64,000 nt of DNA from Paraburkholderia ultramafica (GTDB lineage Bacteria; Pseudomonadota; Gammaproteobacteria; Burkholderiales; Burkholderiaceae). Positions 36,073 to 45,252 of the stretch are shown piece by piece. The position numbers and the translations under genes were made by a program. The stretch spans positions 1-64,000 of the forward strand of contig NZ_CADIKK010000004.1 of the NCBI RefSeq assembly GCF_902859915.1. The letters are read 5' to 3'. Below the pieces are notes generated by a model. The model ran no database searches and was not told the origin of the DNA. It saw only the letters and a list, made by a program, of their open reading frames with translations. Position 1 is the first letter of the stretch, and every line of letters starts with the position of its first letter.

Positions 36073-36849
36073 TCAGTGCGGCAAGTGCGCGGCCTGGCTG
36101 ACGATCGGCTCGTCGCTCTTTTCCGGCGGGCTCACGGGTTCGTCCGAGATCATCCGGCCGTGCTCCATCGAGATCTTGCGGGTGCACACGCGCGACACCA
36201 GCTTCGGATCGTGCGACGCCACCACCAGCAACGCAGCCTTGCCGACCAGGCCCTCGAGACGCTCGGCCGCCTTGATGCTGAACTCGGCGTCGCCCACGCT
36301 CAGCCACTCGTCCATGATCAGGATGTCGGCTTCGACGCTGGTCGAGATCGCGAACGCGAGACGCAGCATCATCCCGCTCGAATAGGTGCGCACCGGCAGA
36401 TTCAGGTAGTCGCCCAATTCGCTGAAGTCGGCGATCTCGTCGATCTTGCTGCGGATGCGCGCCGGCTTCAGGCCGTCGAGAATGCCGCGCAGATAGATGT
36501 TCTCGAAGCCGGTGGCGTCGGGGTCGAGGCCCATCGACACGTCCAGTAGCGACGCGATCTTGCCTTGCACCCTCAGCTCGCCGCGCACCGGCGCGTACAC
36601 GCCCGACAGCGTGCGCAGCAGCGTCGTCTTGCCGGAGCCGTTGTGGCCGATCAGACCCACGCGCTCACCTTCGGTGAAGCTGAAGCTGAGGTCGTCGATC
36701 GCTTTGACGATCGCATGGCGGCCTGCATCCTGGCCGATCCGGCCACCCGTCGTGAGATTGAGCACCGCCTTTTTCAACGAGCGGTGGGAGTTCTCGTAAA
36801 TCGGAAATTCGACGGAGATGTTACGAGCGACAATCGATGAAGAACTCAC
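36073..36849 (-). CDS. wzt: polysaccharide ABC transporter ATP-binding protein
   Basis: 258 residues. Walker A GHNGSGKTTLLR, signature region RTYSSGMMLRLAF (YSSGM as in KpsT/Wzt), Walker B ILIMDEWLSVGD, and switch His in VVASHDPKLV. It is the short form that stops soon after the nucleotide-binding domain, so it lacks the C-terminal carbohydrate-binding domain of O-antigen Wzt proteins that recognise capped chains. It powers export of a lipid-linked polysaccharide with the Wzm permease, whose gene ends four bases upstream. Confidence 0.93.
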   Translation of the reverse strand: MSSSSIVARNISVEFPIYENSHRSLKKAVLNLTTGGRIGQDAGRHAIVKAIDDLSFSFTEGERVGLIGHNGSGKTTLLRTLSGVYAPVRGELRVQGKIASLLDVSMGLDPDATGFENIYLRGILDGLKPARIRSKIDEIADFSELGDYLNLPVRTYSSGMMLRLAFAISTSVEADILIMDEWLSVGDAEFSIKAAERLEGLVGKAALLVVASHDPKLVSRVCTRKISMEHGRMISDEPVSPPEKSDEPIVSQAAHLPH

Positions 36850-36853
36850 AATA

Positions 36854-37672
36854 TCAAAGCCAGTAAGGAACGCGATTACGGAAACGTTTCATCAGGAATT
36901 GCGAGAACACAAATCCGACGATCAACAAGCCGACCGACCAGGCCCACGATTCCCAATGGGTCGGACGGCCGGTGAGCGGCGCGCGCACCGTTTCGATCAG
37001 GTGATACAGCGGGTTGTATTCGGCGACCCACGAGCGGTCCTTCAGAATTTCCGGGGACCACATGACCGGCGTGAAGAAGAACACGACCTGGATCAGATTG
37101 GTGACGATCGGCGGAATGTCGCGAAAGCGCGCGCACAGCACGCCGAGCGTCACGCCGAGCCACACGCCGTGCAGCAACAGGATCAGCAGCGCGAACGGCA
37201 CCAGCACGACCTCCCAGCCGGGCCAGTGGCCGAAGATCAGCAGCAGCACCACGATCACCGGCAGGCTGTGCAGCAGGATCACGAAATTGCGCCACGCGAT
37301 CCGGCACACATGAACGGTGAGCGGCAGACGGATCTGCTTGATCAGATAAGCGGAACCGATAAAGGCCATACAGCCTTCATTGGCGACCGACGCCAGATAG
37401 GCCCACACGACCAGACCCACCGCGAGATACGGCAGATAGTCGGAGATCTCCTGATGCAGCAGCGTGGAGTACAGCGCGCCGAGCACGAAGACCATGATGA
37501 TCGTGCTCAACGTGAACCAGAACGGCCCGAGCACCGAGCGGCGATAGCGCTGACGGATGTCGTGCCAGCCGAGCGTGCCCCAGACCCGCACCGCTTTCAT
37601 GCCGACCATCAGGTCGTCGTTCTCGGTGTGACGCGTCAGATCTTCCGAGTTGTTGGTAAAGCTGATATCCAT
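36854..37672 (-). CDS. wzm: polysaccharide ABC transporter permease
   Basis: 272 residues from the ATG at 37672, one base after the manC stop; a TTG nine codons earlier overlaps manC. Six predicted helices of the ABC-2 family: FTLSTIIMVFVLGALYSTLL, YLAVGLVVWAYLASVANEG, a central pair, and WSVGLLIVGFVFSQFLMKR near the end. The segment TLGWHDIRQRYRRSVLGPFW is the conserved amphipathic N-terminal entry helix of O-antigen and capsule permeases. Pairs with the ATPase gene immediately downstream. Confidence 0.92.
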   Translation of the reverse strand: MDISFTNNSEDLTRHTENDDLMVGMKAVRVWGTLGWHDIRQRYRRSVLGPFWFTLSTIIMVFVLGALYSTLLHQEISDYLPYLAVGLVVWAYLASVANEGCMAFIGSAYLIKQIRLPLTVHVCRIAWRNFVILLHSLPVIVVLLLIFGHWPGWEVVLVPFALLILLLHGVWLGVTLGVLCARFRDIPPIVTNLIQVVFFFTPVMWSPEILKDRSWVAEYNPLYHLIETVRAPLTGRPTHWESWAWSVGLLIVGFVFSQFLMKRFRNRVPYWL

Positions 37673-37673
37673 C

Positions 37674-39089
37674 TCAAGTACGTCCGTAAATGTCTTCAAA
37701 GCGAACGATGTCGTCTTCGCCCAGATATTCGCCGCTCTGCACTTCGATCATCACGAGCTCGACTACGCCCGGATTCTCGAGGCGATGTTTGTGACCCGCC
37801 GGGATATAGGTCGACTCGTTGGTCGACACGAAGAACTCCCGTTCGCCGTTGACGACCTTGGCCATGCCGCTCACCACCACCCAATGCTCGTTGCGGTGAT
37901 GATGCATCTGCAAGCTGAGGCTCGCGCCCGGCTTGACCTCGATGCGTTTGATCTTGAAGCGCGGACCCTCTTCAAGTACCGAATACGTACCCCACGGCCG
38001 ATGCACCGTGCGATGCACCTTGTAGGTTTCATGGCCGCGCGCCTTCAGCTCGGCGAAAATCTGCTTCACGTCCTGGGCGCGGTCCTTGTCCGCGACCAGC
38101 AGCGCGTCGGGCGTGTCGATCACGATCAGGTTCTCGACACCCACCGCGCCGATCAGGCGGGCGTCGCCGCGCAGGTAGCAGTTCTTCACGTCGAGCAGCA
38201 GCGCTTCGCCTTCCACGCGATTGCCGCTCGCGTCCGCCGGCGAGAGATCGCTCAGCGCGGTCCACGAGCCGACGTCGGTCCAGCCGATATCGCAGCGCAC
38301 TACCGCCGCGTGTTCGCACTTCTCCATCACCGCGTAGTCGAACGAGACTTCCGGCACCTCGCCGAAGCTGCCCGGCTCGAGCCGCACCTGCGCGCCGTCC
38401 TTGCCGGCGGCGGAGGGCGACTTCTCCATGCACTCGGAAGCCGCGCCGAGAATCTCCGGGCAGTGCTGCTGCATCTCCTTCAGGATCGTGCCCGCGGTGA
38501 AGCAGAACATACCCGAGTTCCACACGAACTTGCCCGACGCGAGATACTCGCGGGCCTTCTCGAGCGACGGCTTCTCGACGAAACGCACCACCTTCTCGCC
38601 GTCCGCCTCGATGTAGCCATAGCCGGTTTCAGGCGTCTCCGGATGCACGCCGAAGGTCACCACCTTGCCCGCTTGCGCGAGCGTCTGCGCTTGTGCCACC
38701 GCCGCTGCGAAGGCAGCCTGGTCGGCGATCAGATGATCGGCGGCGAGCACCAGCATGACGGTCTGCTCGCCATGCAGCTTCGCCGTATGCAGCGCCGCCG
38801 TGGCGACCGCCGCGGCCGTATTGCGGCCGAACGGTTCGAGAATGAACGAGGTGGCGTAGCCTTTCGCGTTCACCTCGCGGAAATCGTCTTCGGTCTTGAA
38901 GAACAGATCGCGATTGGTTACCGTCAGCACTTCCTTCACACCGGGCAACGCCACCGCGCGCAAGAAGGCTTTTTGCAGCAGGCTCTCGCCATCCGCCAGA
39001 CGGATGAACGGCTTCGGGTGCGATTCGCGCGAGACAGGCCACAGTCTCGACCCGGCCCCGCCACATAGAATGATCGGTAACAAACTCAC
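37674..39089 (-). CDS. manC: mannose-1-phosphate guanylyltransferase / mannose-6-phosphate isomerase
   Basis: 471 residues, GTG start with AGAGGA upstream. The nucleotidyltransferase domain opens IILCGGAGSRLWPVSRESHPKP and includes FVEKPSLEKAREYL. The C-terminal cupin isomerase domain holds RPWGTYSVLEEG and SLQMHHHRNEHWVVVSG with the metal-binding His cluster. Produces GDP-mannose from fructose-6-phosphate intermediates, precursor for mannose and GDP-rhamnose. It sits at the head of the wzm-wzt transcript; the 276-base gap to rmlD upstream has no gene and probably carries a promoter. Confidence 0.95.
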   Translation of the reverse strand: MSLLPIILCGGAGSRLWPVSRESHPKPFIRLADGESLLQKAFLRAVALPGVKEVLTVTNRDLFFKTEDDFREVNAKGYATSFILEPFGRNTAAAVATAALHTAKLHGEQTVMLVLAADHLIADQAAFAAAVAQAQTLAQAGKVVTFGVHPETPETGYGYIEADGEKVVRFVEKPSLEKAREYLASGKFVWNSGMFCFTAGTILKEMQQHCPEILGAASECMEKSPSAAGKDGAQVRLEPGSFGEVPEVSFDYAVMEKCEHAAVVRCDIGWTDVGSWTALSDLSPADASGNRVEGEALLLDVKNCYLRGDARLIGAVGVENLIVIDTPDALLVADKDRAQDVKQIFAELKARGHETYKVHRTVHRPWGTYSVLEEGPRFKIKRIEVKPGASLSLQMHHHRNEHWVVVSGMAKVVNGEREFFVSTNESTYIPAGHKHRLENPGVVELVMIEVQSGEYLGEDDIVRFEDIYGRT

Positions 39090-39365
39090 AGAGTCCTCTC
39101 AGTACCGTATTTATTACGCAGCCGCAGCGCCGATGAATAGTCAGCACAACCCATGAAAACAGCGGGTCGTACGGCCATGCGCGCGCCGTGATGGTTCACG
39201 CGCCGCAGCCGGTTGACAGACCGGCTCGGGTCTCCTCGTCGAACGACATTCTACCCCGGCACCCTTTCACTTTCGTCAGACAGCTCGAGTGCAGCGCGGT
39301 GTTGAGGCGAGCGGCGCGCCGCATCGTAAAGGCCCGCGCCAAAAAACCCGCTGTCAATCCTCGCG

Positions 39366-40292
39366 TCAGGGGCGGGCGGCGGGCGACTTCGGGAAACCGT
39401 CCGTCAGACACAGCTTCAAGGCGTCGCGCCAATGCGGCGCAGCCAGCCCGAACACCCGCGCCAGCTTCTCGTTCGACATCCTTGAATTGGCGGGGCGCCT
39501 GGCCGGCGTCGGATAGTCGGCGGCAGGAATCGGCAGCGTGTTCGGCTTGCCCGGCAAGTCCGCGAGTTCGAAGATCGCCGACGCGAAGCCGTGCCACGAA
39601 GTCGCGTCGCCGGCGCACAGGTGATAGACGCCCGAGCGCTCGCTCCACCAGTTCGCGCTGTCTTCGGCGGCAAACGCCTGCGCGCTCAGGTGCGCGGTCA
39701 ACGTGGCGATCGTGTTGCACCAGGTGGGCGCGCCGAACTGATCGGCGACGACCTTCAACTCGGGCCGCTCGGCGCCGAGCCGCAGCATGGTCAGCAAAAA
39801 ATTCTTGCCGCGTGTGCCGTACACCCAGCTCGTGCGCAGCACCAGATGATTCACGCCGGTCGCCGCGATCGCCTGCTCGCCGGCGAGCTTGGTGCGTCCG
39901 TACGCGTTTTGCGGATCGGTCGGATCGTCTTCGACGTACGCGCCTTCCTTGTCGCCGTTGAACACGTAGTCGGTCGAATAGTGAATCAGCGCCGCACCCA
40001 GCTTTTTCGCTTCTTCAGCGAGCACGCCCGGCGCTTCGCCGTTGATGCGCATCGCGAGATCGAACTCCTGTTCCGCCTTGTCGACCGCGGTGTAGGCCGC
40101 GGGATTGACGATCAGCGCGGGCCGGACGTCCCGAACCACCGCACGGATCTGATCGAGGTTCGACAGATCCAGCGTGGAGCGGTCCACCGCGACCACGGTG
40201 CCGAGCCCTTGCAGCGTACGCGCGAGCTCGTAGCCCACCTGACCGTTCACACCGGTGATGAGAATCGTCCGCCTGGCATCATGTGCGCTCAT
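39366..40292 (-). CDS. rmlD: dTDP-4-dehydrorhamnose reductase
   Basis: 308 residues from the ATG at 40292. It begins MSAHDARRTILITGVNGQVG with the GxxGQxG NADPH site. Catalytic region: LIHYSTDYVFNGDKEGAY and PQNAYGRTKLAGEQAI (YxxxK). LRTSWVYGTRGKNFLLTML is characteristic of RmlD. It performs the last step of dTDP-L-rhamnose synthesis. The gene order on the transcript is rmlB-A-C-D, with 11 bases from rmlC. Confidence 0.96.
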   Translation of the reverse strand: MSAHDARRTILITGVNGQVGYELARTLQGLGTVVAVDRSTLDLSNLDQIRAVVRDVRPALIVNPAAYTAVDKAEQEFDLAMRINGEAPGVLAEEAKKLGAALIHYSTDYVFNGDKEGAYVEDDPTDPQNAYGRTKLAGEQAIAATGVNHLVLRTSWVYGTRGKNFLLTMLRLGAERPELKVVADQFGAPTWCNTIATLTAHLSAQAFAAEDSANWWSERSGVYHLCAGDATSWHGFASAIFELADLPGKPNTLPIPAADYPTPARRPANSRMSNEKLARVFGLAAPHWRDALKLCLTDGFPKSPAARP

Positions 40293-40303
40293 GCGGCAGC
40301 CCC

Positions 40304-40855
40304 TTATGCGTAGACTTCGGCATCGGCAAGACGCTTGCCTGCCGCGTCTTTCGCCGCCAGCAGCGGTTCGAAGTCGATCGGCCACTCGATGCCGACCGCC
40401 GGATCGTTCCAGACGATGCTGCGTTCGTGCTCGGGAAACCAGTAGTCGGTGGTCTTGTAGAGGAATTGCGCCGACTCGGACAGCACCACGAAGCCGTGCG
40501 CAAAACCGGGCGGCACCCACAGTTGCCGATGGTTCTCGACCGACAGATGCACGCCGACCCACTTACCGAAATTCGGCGAGCTCTTGCGGATGTCGACGGC
40601 CACGTCGAACACTTCACCTTCGACCACGCGCACCAGCTTGCCCTGCGCATTCTGGATCTGATAGTGCAGACCGCGCAGCACGCCCTTCGCGGAGCGCGAG
40701 TGGTTGTCCTGCACGAACTCGACGCCCGCCTCGACCTTCTCGGCAAACTCGAGCGCATTGAAGCTCTCGAAGAAAAAACCACGCGAGTCGCCGAATACCT
40801 TCGGCTCGATGAGCTTGACTTCGGGCAGCGCGGTAGCGGTTACTTGGATGGCCAT
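40304..40855 (-). CDS. rmlC: dTDP-4-dehydrorhamnose 3,5-epimerase
   Basis: 183 residues, cupin fold. Motifs: [33 protein letters not shown] with the catalytic His, [18 protein letters not shown] and [14 protein letters not shown]. All family hallmarks are present and length is normal. Start at 40855 overlaps the end of rmlA by 16 bases. It catalyses double epimerisation of the 4-keto sugar made by RmlB. Confidence 0.96.
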   Translation of the reverse strand: MAIQVTATALPEVKLIEPKVFGDSRGFFFESFNALEFAEKVEAGVEFVQDNHSRSAKGVLRGLHYQIQNAQGKLVRVVEGEVFDVAVDIRKSSPNFGKWVGVHLSVENHRQLWVPPGFAHGFVVLSESAQFLYKTTDYWFPEHERSIVWNDPAVGIEWPIDFEPLLAAKDAAGKRLADAEVYA

Positions 40856-41733
40856 GCCACTTGGTCCGTAAGAATGTTTTGCAGATACTGCCCGTAGGCA
40901 TTCTTGGCGAGCGGCCTGGCGAGCGCCAGCAGCTGCTCGTCGCCGATCCAGTTGCGCCGGTACGCGATCTCTTCCGGACACGCGACCACCAGGCCCTGGC
41001 GCTTTTGCAGCGTCGCGATGAACGTGGCCGCTTCGATCAGCGAATCGTGCGTGCCCGTGTCGAGCCACGCATAGCCGCGGCCCATGATCTCGACATTGAG
41101 CGCGGCATTGGCGAGGTAGCGCGAGTTGACGTCGGTGATTTCAAGCTCGCCGCGCGGCGACGGCTTGATGTCCGCCGCGATATCGCAGACCTGCTTGTCA
41201 TAGAAGTACAAACCGGTGACCGCGTAATTCGAACGCGGCTTGGCCGGCTTCTCTTCAATCGACAACGCGCGGAACTGCTTGTCGAATTCGACCACGCCGT
41301 AGCGCTCCGGATCGTGCACGTGATAGGCGAACACGGTGGCGCCTTCGTCCTGATGATTGGCGTGTTCGAGCTGCTTCGCGAGATCGTGGCCGTAGAAAAT
41401 GTTGTCGCCGAGAATCAGCGCCGACGGATCGTTGGCCACGAAGTCGCGGCCGATGATGAACGCTTGCGCGAGACCATCCGGCGAAGGCTGAACCGCGTAC
41501 TGGATGTTCATCCCCCACTGGCTGCCGTCGCCGAGCATCGCCTCGAAGCGCGGCGTGTCTTGCGGCGTGGAGATGATCAACACGTCGCGAATGCCTGCCA
41601 CCATCAGCGTGGACAGCGGGTAGTAGATCATCGGTTTGTCGTAGACCGGCAGCAGTTGCTTGGATACGACGTGCGTGATCGGATACAGACGGGTGCCCGA
41701 TCCGCCCGCGAGAATAATGCCTTTGCGCGCCAT
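40840..41733 (-). CDS. rmlA: glucose-1-phosphate thymidylyltransferase
   Basis: 297 residues from the ATG at 41733. The N-terminus [20 protein letters not shown] carries the G-x-G-T-R-L pyrophosphorylase motif, followed by [31 protein letters not shown] and [20 protein letters not shown]. It commits glucose-1-phosphate to dTDP-rhamnose. Ten bases separate it from rmlB. Confidence 0.96.
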   Translation of the reverse strand: MARKGIILAGGSGTRLYPITHVVSKQLLPVYDKPMIYYPLSTLMVAGIRDVLIISTPQDTPRFEAMLGDGSQWGMNIQYAVQPSPDGLAQAFIIGRDFVANDPSALILGDNIFYGHDLAKQLEHANHQDEGATVFAYHVHDPERYGVVEFDKQFRALSIEEKPAKPRSNYAVTGLYFYDKQVCDIAADIKPSPRGELEITDVNSRYLANAALNVEIMGRGYAWLDTGTHDSLIEAATFIATLQKRQGLVVACPEEIAYRRNWIGDEQLLALARPLAKNAYGQYLQNILTDQVAWPSK

Positions 41734-41743
41734 TGCCGTGCCT

Positions 41744-42805
41744 TTACGCGCGCTGCGCGTAGTTGGTCTCCACCCACTTCCGATATTCGCCCGAAGCGAC
41801 TTCGTCGGACCATGCCTGATTGTCCAGATACCACTGAACCGTCTTGGCGAGACCTGTCTCGAACGTCTCCGCCGGCTTCCAGCCGAGTTCGCGTTCGAGC
41901 TTGCGGGCGTCGATCGCATAACGGCGGTCGTGACCCGGACGATCCTTCACATACGTGATCTGATCGCGATACGACGCGCCCGCCTTCGGACGCAGTTGAT
42001 CGAGCAGGTCGCACAGCGTGTGCACCACGTCGAGGTTCTTCTTCTCGTTCCAGCCACCGATGTTGTACGTCTCGCCCGGCGTGCCGCGCGCGAGCACTTC
42101 GCGAATCGCGCTGCAATGGTCGCCGACATACAGCCAGTCGCGCACGTTCTGACCGTCGCCATACACCGGCAGCGGCTTGCCGCCGAGCGCGTTGGCGATC
42201 ATCAGCGGAATCAGCTTTTCGGGGAACTGGCACGGGCCGTAGTTGTTCGAGCAGTTCGTCGTCAACACCGGCAGGCCGTACGTGTGATGGTAGGCGCGCA
42301 CCAGATGGTCAGAACCCGCCTTGGTCGCCGAGTAAGGACTGTTCGGCGCGTACGGCGTGGTTTCGGAGAATTGCGGATCGGTAGCGGACAGCGAGCCGAA
42401 CACTTCGTCGGTCGACACGTGCAGGAAACGGAACGCGGCCTTGTCGGCTTCGCCGAGCGTGTTCCAGTAGCTGCGGGTGGCTTCGAGCAACGTGAAGGTG
42501 CCGACCACGTTGGTTTGCACGAAGTCGGCCGGGCCGTGAATCGAACGATCCACGTGGCTCTCGGCGGCGAAGTGCAAGACGGCGCGCGGCTTGTGCCCGG
42601 CAAACAGCGCGTCGAGCGCGCCGCGATCGCAGATATCCGCGCGCACGAAGACGTGCTTCGGATTGCCCTGTTGCGACTTGAGCGTGCCCAAATTGCCGGC
42701 GTAGGTCAGCTTGTCTACGTTGAGCACCGGTTCGTCGGAGGCATTGAGCCAGTCGAGCACGAAATTGGCGCCGATAAAACCGGCACCGCCCGTTACCAGG
42801 ATCAT
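41744..42805 (-). CDS. rmlB: dTDP-glucose 4,6-dehydratase
   Basis: 353 residues. [20 protein letters not shown] provides the NAD site; [28 protein letters not shown] and [17 protein letters not shown] (YxxxK) are diagnostic. First step after RmlA. First gene of the rmlBACD operon; two AT-rich -10-like boxes lie about 130-150 bases upstream. Confidence 0.96.
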   Translation of the reverse strand: MILVTGGAGFIGANFVLDWLNASDEPVLNVDKLTYAGNLGTLKSQQGNPKHVFVRADICDRGALDALFAGHKPRAVLHFAAESHVDRSIHGPADFVQTNVVGTFTLLEATRSYWNTLGEADKAAFRFLHVSTDEVFGSLSATDPQFSETTPYAPNSPYSATKAGSDHLVRAYHHTYGLPVLTTNCSNNYGPCQFPEKLIPLMIANALGGKPLPVYGDGQNVRDWLYVGDHCSAIREVLARGTPGETYNIGGWNEKKNLDVVHTLCDLLDQLRPKAGASYRDQITYVKDRPGHDRRYAIDARKLERELGWKPAETFETGLAKTVQWYLDNQAWSDEVASGEYRKWVETNYAQRA

Positions 42806-43240
42806 GAAATTCCCTTCTAGATGTTAGTGGCAGGTCGGAATCGGTTCGCCGACGTGCTCACCCCGCGTGGTGATTTTCCGATTCTGCAGGCGCCAATAGC
42901 CCCCACTTACAGCAAGCAGACACTCAGACGCCAATTTTATAATGCCCAGATTATAAAGCCGCCCGGAACAAAAACTAGAACCCTAACAACTTGAAACAGC
43001 TTGACAAGTTTGGTTGCCATTGAGCTGGCCAGCGATCTTTTGGCGCGAACGTTGAGACGGGCCGCGTAGAGGCGGCGCACGGAGACATCCCGGTCATCGG
43101 GAATGGTGACGAGTCGCGCCGACACGGCCGAGCGACCCGGCGGGGACAGACCGCCGCGCACGCACACATGCCGGATACGACAGGCTGGCAGCGGGCAGCG
43201 GCCAGCGCAATTAGCGATAGATAAGCGCAGCTGCCGCGCG
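42806..43240 (-). promoter_or_regulatory. 435-base gene-free region with candidate rml promoter elements
   Basis: On the minus strand a perfect TATAAT occupies 42955-42950 and a second TATAAA lies at 42941-42936. Neither has a convincing -35 hexamer at 17 bases. The segment 42930-43010 is clearly AT-rich against its surroundings, as expected for a promoter. No gene is supported in 43010-43240, where the translations are Arg/Pro-rich shadows. Confidence 0.45.
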
Positions 43241-44149
43241 TTATGCGACAAGCATCCAGCGCAGCGTGTCGATGAACGGAATCGACTCGACCGTCGGCGC
43301 GAGCGAGCGCAGCTTGGCCGGCGAGCCGGCCAGCATCTTCACGTCGGTTTGCCGGACGAAGGCGGGATTGACCTGGATTTCGAGTTCATGCCCCGTCAGA
43401 TCGCTTGCCGCCGTGAGAATCTCGCGCAATGTGTACGGCGTGCCGGTGCAGACGTTGACCGTCTCGGCGGCGGCGTCGGACTCGAGCAGCGCTTCATACG
43501 CGCTCGCGACGTAGCGCACGTCCGAGAAGTCGCGCGCAACGTCGATGTTGCCGAGTTCGATCGACGGCTCGCGGCGCGCGAAATGCTCGACGATCTTCGG
43601 CACGAGGAAGTTCGACGCCTGCCCGCGGCCGGTGTAGTTGAACGGCCGCACGATCAGGATCGGCAACCGGTCGAACCAGGTGCGCACCATGGTTTCCATC
43701 GCCGCCTTGCTGGCCGCGTAGTGATTAACCGGCGTGAGCGGATAGCTCTCGTCGATCGCGTCGCTGGTCACATTGCCGTAGACGTTCGCGCTGCTCGCAA
43801 TCAACAGCTTGCGCGGCGTATGGCCGACGGCGGCGCAAGCCTCCAGCAGATTCAGTGTGCCGATCACGTTGACGCGGTAGAAGTCGAGCGGATCGTTATG
43901 GCCGACGAAGCTGATCGCGGCCAGATGCACAATGTAATCGGGCCGCGCGAGTTCGATCACGCGCCGGCACGCATCCGGCGACGTGATGTCGAGCCTGAGC
44001 CGCGTCGGCGTTTCAGGCTCGTTGCGGCCAACCGTTTCGATCACGGTATGGCCGCGACCGAGCAGGTTTTCGACCAGATAGCGGCCGGTAAAACCGCTCG
44101 CACCCGTGACGAGCGTGCGGATAGGTTGCTTCGCATGAAAAGACGACAT
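43241..44149 (-). CDS. GDP-4-keto-6-deoxymannose reductase-like protein (Rmd type)
   Basis: 302 residues from the ATG at 44149, with GGAG five bases upstream. SDR fold: TLVTGASGFTGRYLVENLLG, VHLAAISFVGHNDPLDFYRVN, IASSANVYGN and VNHYAASKAAMETMV (YxxxK). LDFYRVNVIGTLNLLEA and RPFNYTGRGQ are shared with GDP-mannose 4,6-dehydratase and Rmd enzymes. It probably makes GDP-D-rhamnose from GDP-4-keto-6-deoxymannose. The dehydratase GMD is not in this window. It is separated from rmlB by a long gap, so it is a separate transcript. Confidence 0.75.
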   Translation of the reverse strand: MSSFHAKQPIRTLVTGASGFTGRYLVENLLGRGHTVIETVGRNEPETPTRLRLDITSPDACRRVIELARPDYIVHLAAISFVGHNDPLDFYRVNVIGTLNLLEACAAVGHTPRKLLIASSANVYGNVTSDAIDESYPLTPVNHYAASKAAMETMVRTWFDRLPILIVRPFNYTGRGQASNFLVPKIVEHFARREPSIELGNIDVARDFSDVRYVASAYEALLESDAAAETVNVCTGTPYTLREILTAASDLTGHELEIQVNPAFVRQTDVKMLAGSPAKLRSLAPTVESIPFIDTLRWMLVA

Positions 44150-44351
44150 GCTTTCTCCGTTCGCGAGGGTCATCCTGTTGTGTCGCAATATCGCACATGG
44201 CGCACGCGTGGCCGCTGGCTAGCGGCACCCGACGCCGCACGGCGCGATATCAGGACTTCAAACGGGCTATTATGTCACGCTAGCATGCTGCACTGCTCAA
44301 CGCGGCACGCCTCGTGCGTCACCGCGAGTATCGAACCGCACCGACTCCTTG

Positions 44352-45224
44352 ATGACACCCTCCACCATTTCCAACACCTCCTCACCCTTGGCTCCTCTTG
44401 CTTTCGGCGATCTGCAGGGCTGCCGCGAGCCGTTCCAGCAACTGCTCGCCAAGGCCGCGCCGCCGGCCGGCACGCCATTGTGGTTCGCGGGCGACCTGAT
44501 CAACCGGGGCTCCGAATCGCTCGCCACGCTGCGCGACGTGATCGCGCTCGGTGAGCTTGCAGTGCCGGTGCTGGGCAATCACGATCTGCATCTGCTGTCG
44601 GTGTCGGCGGGGATTCGCAAGTCGAAGAAAGGCGACACGATCGACGACATCCTCGCCGCGCCCGACGCCGCCGACCTGCTCGAATGGATCCGTCACCGCC
44701 CGCTCGCGCACTTCGACAACGGCATGCTGATGGTGCATGCGGGCATCCTGCCGCAATGGGACGTGAACCTGACGCTCGAACTCGCCGACGAGTTGCAGCG
44801 CGCGTTGCGCGCGCCGAACTGGAAGGAAACGCTCGCCGGTTTGTACGGCAATGAGCCCAATCGCTGGAAGCCGGGCCTGAAGGGCATCGACCGCTTGCGT
44901 GTGACGTGCAGCGCGTTGACGCGCCTGCGTTTCTGCAATGCCGAGGGCGCGATGGATTTCAGCAGCAGCGGCAGCCTGAACTCCGCGCCGCCCGGCTGCA
45001 TGCCATGGTTCGATGTGCCGTCGCGCAAGACCGCGGACGTGACCGTGGTATTCGGTCATTGGGCTGCGCTCGGTTTGACCTTGCGCGACAACCTGATCGG
45101 ACTCGATTCTGGTTGCGTGTGGGGAGAGAAACTGTCCGCTGTGCGGCTTGCGCAAAATCCCGCGGAACGCACGCTGACTCAAGTCGATTGCGAATCCTGC
45201 GCCGTGCCTAACGGCGGCAACTAG
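44352..45224 (+). CDS. apaH: symmetrical diadenosine tetraphosphate hydrolase
   Basis: 290 residues. The metallophosphatase motifs are FGDLQGCREPFQQLL (GDxxG), FAGDLINRGSESLATL (GDxxxRG) and VLGNHDLHLL (GNHD), followed by MVHAGILPQW and FGHWAALGL. Length and order match ApaH, which cleaves Ap4A to ADP and limits its build-up. The ATG at 44352 is chosen over a TTG one codon upstream. Divergent from the Rmd-like gene and convergent with plsC, 28 bases away. Confidence 0.95.
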   Translation: MTPSTISNTSSPLAPLAFGDLQGCREPFQQLLAKAAPPAGTPLWFAGDLINRGSESLATLRDVIALGELAVPVLGNHDLHLLSVSAGIRKSKKGDTIDDILAAPDAADLLEWIRHRPLAHFDNGMLMVHAGILPQWDVNLTLELADELQRALRAPNWKETLAGLYGNEPNRWKPGLKGIDRLRVTCSALTRLRFCNAEGAMDFSSSGSLNSAPPGCMPWFDVPSRKTADVTVVFGHWAALGLTLRDNLIGLDSGCVWGEKLSAVRLAQNPAERTLTQVDCESCAVPNGGN

Positions 45225-45252
45225 GGCGAGCCTCAAGTAGTAGCGAGCGCGC

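Noticed and set aside
44200..44350. Promoter-like TATTAT box upstream of apaH
   Set aside because: No acceptable -35 at normal spacing; evidence too weak to list as a feature.
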